DNA from: Vicinamibacteria bacterium
GTDB lineage: Bacteria; Acidobacteriota; Vicinamibacteria; Vicinamibacterales; 2-12-FULL-66-21
Assembly: GCA_025937075.1 (NCBI GenBank)
Contig: JAICSD010000311.1
Span: forward strand, 1 to 5,607
Reading direction: 5' to 3'
Length of the DNA stretch: 5,607 bases
Shown: positions 1 to 5,607 of the stretch, piece after piece
Layout: each line of letters begins with the position of its first letter
Position numbering within the stretch: position 1 is the first letter of the stretch
Notes under the pieces: model-generated
Databases searched by the model: none
What the model saw: the letters and a program-made list of their open reading frames with translations, nothing else
What the model was told of the DNA's origin: nothing
Translations under genes and position numbers: made by a program

Positions 1-15
1 AAGTGTGTGACGCAT
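1..15 (-). CDS. Probable start of a further operon gene, cut by the left edge
   Basis: Only five codons are visible on the minus strand (M-R-H-T-L, starting from the ATG at 15-13), so no product can be named. A gene start is called because AAGGA sits 4 nt upstream of this ATG, within the purine-rich run GGAAAGGA. It also lies only 29 bases after the stop of the oxidoreductase gene, on the same strand. The nine bases GACTCCATG around this start are identical to those around the start of the isomerase gene at 2261. It is inferred to be the fourth gene of the minus-strand sugar operon. A chance ATG is possible, since the reading frame cannot be followed past the edge. Confidence 0.5.
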
Positions 16-19
16 GGAG

Positions 20-24
20 TCCTT
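20..24 (-). promoter_or_regulatory. Ribosome binding site for the left-edge gene
   Basis: AAGGA on the minus strand, 4 nt before the ATG at 15-13 and inside the gap after the oxidoreductase stop. It is the main support for calling a gene start at the left edge. Confidence 0.5.
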
Positions 25-44
25 TCCTAGAGCGATCTCAGCGC

Positions 45-1205
<1,161 letters not shown>

Positions 1206-1211
1206 CGTGCG

Positions 1212-2261
<1,050 letters not shown>

Positions 2262-2266
2262 GGAGT

Positions 2267-2270
2267 CTCC
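2267..2270 (-). promoter_or_regulatory. Ribosome binding site inside a small palindrome
   Basis: GGAG on the minus strand, 5 nt before the isomerase ATG. It forms one arm of the perfect 11-base palindrome TGGAGACTCCA (2271-2261), whose other arm ends on the A of the start codon. Confidence 0.6.
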
Positions 2271-2274
2271 ACGA

Positions 2275-2391
2275 GGTAGTCGGTTGCCGGTTGACAGTTG
2301 TCAGTCGTCGGATCTTCGAATCAGCGACCTCCAGCTACCAACCACCAATCACCAACTACCGACTACCACCGACCACCGACCACCAAACTCC
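2275..2391. repeat. Degenerate 7-base tandem repeat tract with inverted halves
   Basis: Nearly the whole gap between the cupin gene stop and the isomerase start is built on a 7-base period. The right half (2333-2391) reads in sevens such as AACCACC, AATCACC, AACTACC and GACTACC, with two exact GACCACC units at 2371-2384 and a 3-base slip (ACC) at 2368. The left half (2281-2308) reads CGGTTGC, CGGTTGA, CAGTTGT, CAGTCGT, roughly the reverse complement of the right-half pattern. GGTAGTCGGT (2275-2284) and ACCGACTACC (2358-2367) are perfect inverted copies. The tract ends exactly at the cupin stop codon. It resembles the short tandem heptamers (STRRs) known between genes of cyanobacteria. No T-run follows, so a standard terminator is not supported. 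Confidence 0.8.
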
Positions 2392-3603
2392 TCACCCTTT
2401 CACCGACGGCGCATCCGCGTTCCCCGGGCCGAAGTGCTTCAGGATCACCATCGGATCCGAGTCGCTGCGGTTCTCGATGCGCACGCCCGCGCGGGCGGCG
2501 TCGAACGAGACGAACAGCTCGTCCTCTGTCATCTGTCCGAAGCGGATCATCGACGGCGTCGAGACCTGCAGGCCGCCGAAGATGCCGTGCCCCTGCGTCA
2601 GGATGATTCCGTACGGGGCGCTGTCGGTAATGGTGACGGTGCGCTTGGGCAAAACCGTCAGTTCCTTCGCCGAGTACCACGGCGTGCCGTACGTGACCCA
2701 GACTTCGCGATACCCCTCGGGCTCCGTTTGGGCGAATGGCTCGACCGGCTTGGGAACACGTCGGTTCGCTTCACCAAATCGCGGATTGACGTTCGCGTCC
2801 CAGTCGAGCATCCCGATGATGTAGTCGAGGTCGCGATTCAGTTCGGGCGGCACGTCCTTCGTCAGCAGGCTCCAGTCGATGATCCGTCCTTCGACTTCCG
2901 ACTGGAACATCGCGAACACGTCGCTGTTCACCTGCGGCTCGTAGGTCAGGAGCGAGCCCGGCGCGTGCAGGATACCGGCATCGATTTGCCATCCGGTCCC
3001 GCGCTCGAGACGATACGCGCGCGAGAGATACGTGATCCCGTTGTCCCCCTTGTTCCAGTTCTCGAGGCAGCGGCGCACGTCCTCGTTCGTCGTGCCGGGC
3101 TCGAGCCCCATGAACGTGTACGGGTAATTGTTGTCGGTCGGGTTGTACTGCGGCGGAAAGTAATACGCTTCAGGTTTCCCGCGACGGCCGACCCGCTTCG
3201 CATGCTCGTCCTTCTGGTGCATGTGATGCGGAATCGGCCCCATGTTGTCGAAGAACTTGCAGAGGAGATTCCAGCCCTTCTCACGGCTCATCACCTCGTT
3301 ACCGAGGAGCAAGTCGCCCGCCGTGTCGACCGCTTGCTTGAGCAGGAACCGAGTCCCGTCCTGCAGGCGCACGTAGCTCAGTCCTTCGTCGGGCGGCGTG
3401 CCCGGCCCGTTGTCCGCATTCGTCGTCGACGAGAACCAGCGTTCGTTGATGCCGCCGCGATGTGCGCCGTATGCGTAGAGGTCGTCGGGATGCAGGCGCA
3501 GACGCCTTCCCGGATGCATGAACGATCGCGGCACCCAGCACGGTTCGAGCCGCAGGAGTCCGTGTTGCGCGTCGAGAGCCTGTTTGATGTTCGCTGAGTC
3601 CAT
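2392..3603 (-). CDS. Phosphomannose isomerase-like (class I) double-cupin protein
   Basis: A 403-residue soluble protein related to class I mannose-6-phosphate isomerases, zinc enzymes that interconvert aldose and ketose phosphates. Counted from the ATG, the first cupin has IPHHMHQKDEHA (124-135), aligning with the family's QVHPDDEYA; here His127 stands where the zinc-binding Gln usually is and His129 matches the ligand His. GKPEAYY (142-148) matches GKTE with Glu145 as ligand, and DAGILHAPG (208-216) matches the GTPHA motif with His213. YEPQVNSDV (221-229) matches the E-Q-x-S-D run. The C-terminal part (about 300-395) looks like a second beta-barrel. Start: the ATG at 3603 has GGAG 13 nt upstream. 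An in-frame GTG at 3633 would add ten residues (SPGRSTRTA after the Met) unlike a conserved start, and it lies in the likely promoter. It is probably the first gene of the operon. Calling it true ManA would overreach because of the divergent ligand set; it may act on an unphosphorylated or unusual sugar. Confidence 0.85.
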   Translation of the reverse strand: MDSANIKQALDAQHGLLRLEPCWVPRSFMHPGRRLRLHPDDLYAYGAHRGGINERWFSSTTNADNGPGTPPDEGLSYVRLQDGTRFLLKQAVDTAGDLLLGNEVMSREKGWNLLCKFFDNMGPIPHHMHQKDEHAKRVGRRGKPEAYYFPPQYNPTDNNYPYTFMGLEPGTTNEDVRRCLENWNKGDNGITYLSRAYRLERGTGWQIDAGILHAPGSLLTYEPQVNSDVFAMFQSEVEGRIIDWSLLTKDVPPELNRDLDYIIGMLDWDANVNPRFGEANRRVPKPVEPFAQTEPEGYREVWVTYGTPWYSAKELTVLPKRTVTITDSAPYGIILTQGHGIFGGLQVSTPSMIRFGQMTEDELFVSFDAARAGVRIENRSDSDPMVILKHFGPGNADAPSVKG

Positions 3604-3628
3604 CGCTGTGCGGGTACTCCGCCCCGGG

Positions 3629-3654
3629 CTCACGACGATACATCCTCACGACGA
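3629..3654. repeat. 10-base direct repeat, 16-base spacing (possible operator)
   Basis: CTCACGACGA occurs at 3629-3638 and again, identically, at 3645-3654. The pair covers the -10 element and spacer of the candidate promoter for the cupin operon, where a repressor or activator could act. The spacing is about one and a half DNA turns. The repeat is seen directly; the regulatory role is inferred. Confidence 0.45.
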
Positions 3655-3664
3655 ACGGGAGCAA
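3635..3664 (-). promoter_or_regulatory. Candidate sigma70-like promoter of the minus-strand operon
   Basis: On the minus strand, TTGCTC (3664-3659) and TATCGT (3640-3635) are 18 nt apart. They match three and four of the six consensus bases at -35 and -10. Transcription would begin near 3628, giving a leader of about 25 nt before the ATG at 3603 and excluding the GTG at 3633 as a start. The match is weak and the region is GC-rich, so this is a guess. Confidence 0.25.
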
Positions 3665-3685
3665 TGCCCCGACCGCGCGCGACGT

Positions 3686-3704
3686 TGTTTTGTACTGTGA
3701 AACA
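3686..3704. promoter_or_regulatory. Palindrome TGTTT-N9-AAACA, candidate operator
   Basis: TGTTTTGTACTGTGAAACA has 5-base perfect arms and stands out as AT-rich in a GC-rich control region between two divergent sugar transcripts. Arms and spacing suit a dimeric helix-turn-helix regulator, but no regulator gene is in the window and the family cannot be named. Confidence 0.35.
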
Positions 3705-3803
3705 GGGGAACGCCAATCTTCCGCCTGATCGTCTGAACTCCTCTTCTTTCCGCCTCGTCTCTCGTTCCATATCGCGAAACATCCGCACGGCGCCAGAACG
3801 CCG

Positions 3804-3832
3804 TTGGCCGGCACCTGCTCCCGGCATATGCT
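3804..3832 (+). promoter_or_regulatory. Candidate promoter of rhaB, giving a very short leader
   Basis: TTGGCC (3804-3809) and TATGCT (3827-3832) lie 17 nt apart, each matching four of six consensus bases. The start site would fall near 3839, about six bases before the ATG. This agrees with the lack of a clear ribosome binding site (CTCCCCTGGGTC precedes the ATG), so rhaB may be read as a nearly leaderless message. The -10 lies in the palindrome GCATATGC (3824-3831). Confidence 0.3.
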
Positions 3833-3844
3833 CTCCCCTGGGTC

Positions 3845-5305
3845 ATGCGAACCCGGTTTCTGGCATTCGATCTCGGAGCGGAGAGCGGCCGCGCGATGCT
3901 TGGTACGCTGCGGTCCGGCGTCCTCGATCTCCGTGAGGTGGATCGATTCGCCAACGAGCCGGTCCGCGAGGGCGCCTCGCTGCACTGGGACCTGCTGCGC
4001 CTCTGGCTGCACATGCAGCGTGCGCTCGAAGTGCTCGTCTCCGAGGGCACGCCGCTCGACAGCATCGGCGTGGACACCTGGGGCTGCGATTACGGCCTGC
4101 TCGACGAGCGCGGCGAGCTGCTCGGCAATCCGTTTCATTACCGAGATCCGCGAACCGACGGCGTGACGCAGGCGGTGTTTGCGCGTGTGCCGCGCGCACG
4201 CATCTACGACATCACCGGCATCCAGTTCCTCTCGTTCAACACGCTCTACCAGCTCTACGCGGCGTGTCAGGCGACGCCGCGCGTCATCGCGGCTGCCGCG
4301 GGCTTCGGCACGATCGCCGATATCCTGAATTACTGGCTCACCGGCGAGCTGCGCGCCGAGTTCACCAATGCGACGACGACGCAGATGATCGATGCGCGAA
4401 GCAGAAGCTGGGCGCGCGATCTGCTCGCGGAGCTGTCGATTCCCACGCGGTTCCTGCCGCCGCTCACCGAGCCCGGGACGGTGCTCGGCCCGCTCGTGCC
4501 CACCGCGTCTCGCGGCCTCGCGGGAACACCGGTCGTCGCGCCGGCGTGTCACGATACGGGATCGGCCGTCGCGTCGGTGCCGGCCGCGGGCCAGCGTGCG
4601 TTCCTCAGCTCGGGGACCTGGTCGCTACTTGGAACCGAGGTGTCGCACCCGATCATCTCGTCCGCGGCGCACGCAGGAAACTTCACGAACGAAGGCGGCG
4701 TCGGCGGGACGACCCGGCTGCTCAAGAACATTGGCGGTCTCTGGATGCTGCAGGCCTGCCGCAGCGCGTGGGCGCGACACGGGCACCGTTACGAGTACAC
4801 CGAGCTCATCGACGCCGCGTCGGACGATCGGCTCGCGTTCGCGGCGCTGTTCGACCCGGACGACCCGGGTTTCCTCCACCCGGAGAACATGGTCGAGGCC
4901 ATCGCCGCGTACTGCACGCGGACGGGTCAGGCTGCGCCCGCGACACCCGCCGCGTACACGCGCGCGATTCTCGAAAGCCTCGCGTTCAAGTACCGCGTGG
5001 TGCTCGATTCTATGGAAGAGCTGATCGGATATCGACTCGAGGAAATCCGTATCATCGGAGGCGGTTCGAAGAACAAGCTGCTGAATCAGTTCACAGCGAA
5101 CGCGACAGGCCGGCCGGTCAGCGCGGGACCTGTGGAAGCGACCGCGCTCGGCAACATCGCGGTTCAGATGATGGCGACAGGCGCGGTCTCATCGCTCGAT
5201 GATGCGCGCGCGGTGATCGACCGTTCGTTCCCCACGGTCCGCTACGAACCGCGGGAAGACTGGTCGAAGCACTACACAGCTTTCGGAATGATTGCGGCGG
5301 CCTGA
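3845..5305 (+). CDS. rhaB: Rhamnulokinase (FGGY carbohydrate kinase family)
   Basis: A 486-residue cytoplasmic kinase, full length for RhaB, which uses ATP to phosphorylate L-rhamnulose on O-1 before aldolase cleavage. The first phosphate loop is DLGAESGR (9-16), the rhamnulokinase form of the FGGY N-terminal motif. VDTWGCDYGLLD (76-87) and FHYRDPRTDG (97-106) are sugar-site segments. HDTGSAVA (236-243) carries the catalytic base Asp237. SGTWSLLG (256-263) is the second phosphate loop and is characteristic of RhaB. TNEGGVGGTTRLLKN (281-295), the adenosine motif GGGSKNKLLNQFTAN (405-419) and GPVEATALGN (428-437) complete the C-terminal actin-like lobe. No motif is missing. The ATG is the only sensible start, as the loop follows eight residues later and no earlier in-frame start exists; it lacks a clear ribosome binding site. 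The gene is divergent from the isomerase/dehydrogenase operon. L-fuculokinase-like activity is the main alternative, but the motifs favour RhaB. Confidence 0.93.
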   Translation: MRTRFLAFDLGAESGRAMLGTLRSGVLDLREVDRFANEPVREGASLHWDLLRLWLHMQRALEVLVSEGTPLDSIGVDTWGCDYGLLDERGELLGNPFHYRDPRTDGVTQAVFARVPRARIYDITGIQFLSFNTLYQLYAACQATPRVIAAAAGFGTIADILNYWLTGELRAEFTNATTTQMIDARSRSWARDLLAELSIPTRFLPPLTEPGTVLGPLVPTASRGLAGTPVVAPACHDTGSAVASVPAAGQRAFLSSGTWSLLGTEVSHPIISSAAHAGNFTNEGGVGGTTRLLKNIGGLWMLQACRSAWARHGHRYEYTELIDAASDDRLAFAALFDPDDPGFLHPENMVEAIAAYCTRTGQAAPATPAAYTRAILESLAFKYRVVLDSMEELIGYRLEEIRIIGGGSKNKLLNQFTANATGRPVSAGPVEATALGNIAVQMMATGAVSSLDDARAVIDRSFPTVRYEPREDWSKHYTAFGMIAAA

Positions 5306-5607
5306 GGCGCTCCGGCGGTCCTCACAACCGTAAACAGCGGTCGTGTCCCATAAGCCATGACGGCGAGTTCTTTGTGGTCGAGCGCGGTGCTCAGCCGAAC
5401 CACGGAAACGTCGCCCGAATCCCGATCGACGACCAGCGCGTAATTCCCATCGGGTGTGATCAGTACTTCGCCCACACGTCCACCGATGTGGACCGAGGAC
5501 GCGAGTTGCCGGCTGTCGATGTCGAAGATGGACAGATCCGCGCTCCCCGCATTCGTAACGAACAACAGGTTGCGTCCCTGCGAGGCAGCCACCGCCATCG
5601 CGAGCGG
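5272..5607 (-). CDS. YVTN-type beta-propeller repeat protein, C-terminal part
   Basis: The last 111 residues of a minus-strand gene whose frame stays open to the right edge, so the start lies outside. An internal Met at 5598 is not taken as the start. The sequence has the beta-propeller blade pattern of YVTN/surface-layer-like and lactonase-fold proteins: LLFVTNAGSADLSIFDI, then a valine/glycine-rich turn (VHIGGRVGEV), then LITPDGNYALVVDRDSGDVS, the classic 'pDGkyalV-D--sg-vsV' of the next blade. It ends in hydrophobic strands (LFTVVRTAG, AAAIIP). Such proteins are usually exported and act as binding scaffolds or, less often, lactonases; no catalytic residues can be judged here. Its 3' end overlaps the 3' end of rhaB by 34 bases on the opposite strand, so it is not co-transcribed with rhaB. 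A link to sugar use is not shown. Confidence 0.8.
   Translation of the reverse strand, partial: PLAMAVAASQGRNLLFVTNAGSADLSIFDIDSRQLASSVHIGGRVGEVLITPDGNYALVVDRDSGDVSVVRLSTALDHKELAVMAYGTRPLFTVVRTAGAPQAAAIIPKAV

Noticed and set aside
2275..2391. CRISPR array or intrinsic terminator in the repeat tract
   Set aside because: The units are only 7 bases, without unique spacers, and no stem followed by a T-run is present.
3604..3633. GTG start adding ten residues to the cupin protein
   Set aside because: A weak GAGG lies 10 nt upstream, but the added residues look non-conserved and the codon sits on the direct repeat and candidate -10 element. The ATG at 3603 is preferred, though not certain.
3764..3780. 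Imperfect palindrome GTTCCATATCGCGAAAC as an operator
   Set aside because: Only about four of eight pairs match, which is within what chance gives in 240 bases.
3299..4552. Minus-strand open frame of 417 codons
   Set aside because: It crosses the divergent control region and is antisense to most of the motif-rich N-terminal half of rhaB.

Overview
The window is GC-rich, tightly packed bacterial DNA holding a sugar-metabolism locus. It contains four complete or nearly complete genes, one gene cut by the right edge and a probable gene start cut by the left edge. No rRNA, tRNA, CRISPR array, transposase or phage gene was seen. The host is probably a soil or sediment member of Acidobacteriota (Vicinamibacteria-like). 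That placement is an inference from the GC content, the Gfo/Idh plus TIM-barrel isomerase pairing, the YVTN beta-propeller gene and the degenerate heptamer tract between genes. Planctomycetota, Verrucomicrobiota and Gemmatimonadota also carry this mix and cannot be excluded.

Layout. From about 3603 down to 1, all genes lie on the minus strand and look like one operon, read right to left. The order is a phosphomannose-isomerase-like cupin protein (3603-2392), a 117-base stretch of 7-base repeats, a TIM-barrel sugar isomerase/epimerase (2261-1212), a Gfo/Idh/MocA NAD(P)-dependent oxidoreductase (1205-45), and an ATG with a good ribosome binding site (15-13) that probably opens a further gene outside the window. 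The second and third genes are only 6 bases apart, and the binding site of the third overlaps the stop of the second.

A 241-base divergent control region (3604-3844) separates this operon from a plus-strand rhamnulokinase gene, rhaB (3845-5305). It holds a 10-base direct repeat with 16-base spacing, a TGTTT-N9-AAACA palindrome and weak sigma70-like promoters in both directions. The 3' end of rhaB overlaps by 34 bases the 3' end of a convergent minus-strand gene for a YVTN-type beta-propeller protein (5607-5272, N-terminus missing).

Working together. The kinase points to a 6-deoxy sugar such as L-rhamnose. The divergent operon supplies an aldose-ketose-type isomerase fold, a metal-dependent TIM-barrel isomerase/epimerase and a sugar dehydrogenase. 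None of the three is a recognisable standard rhamnose isomerase, aldolase or dehydrogenase. The locus could therefore be a variant deoxysugar route, or an oxidise-then-isomerise/cleave route of the 3-keto-glycoside kind, sharing control with rhaB. The substrate cannot be read from the sequence alone.
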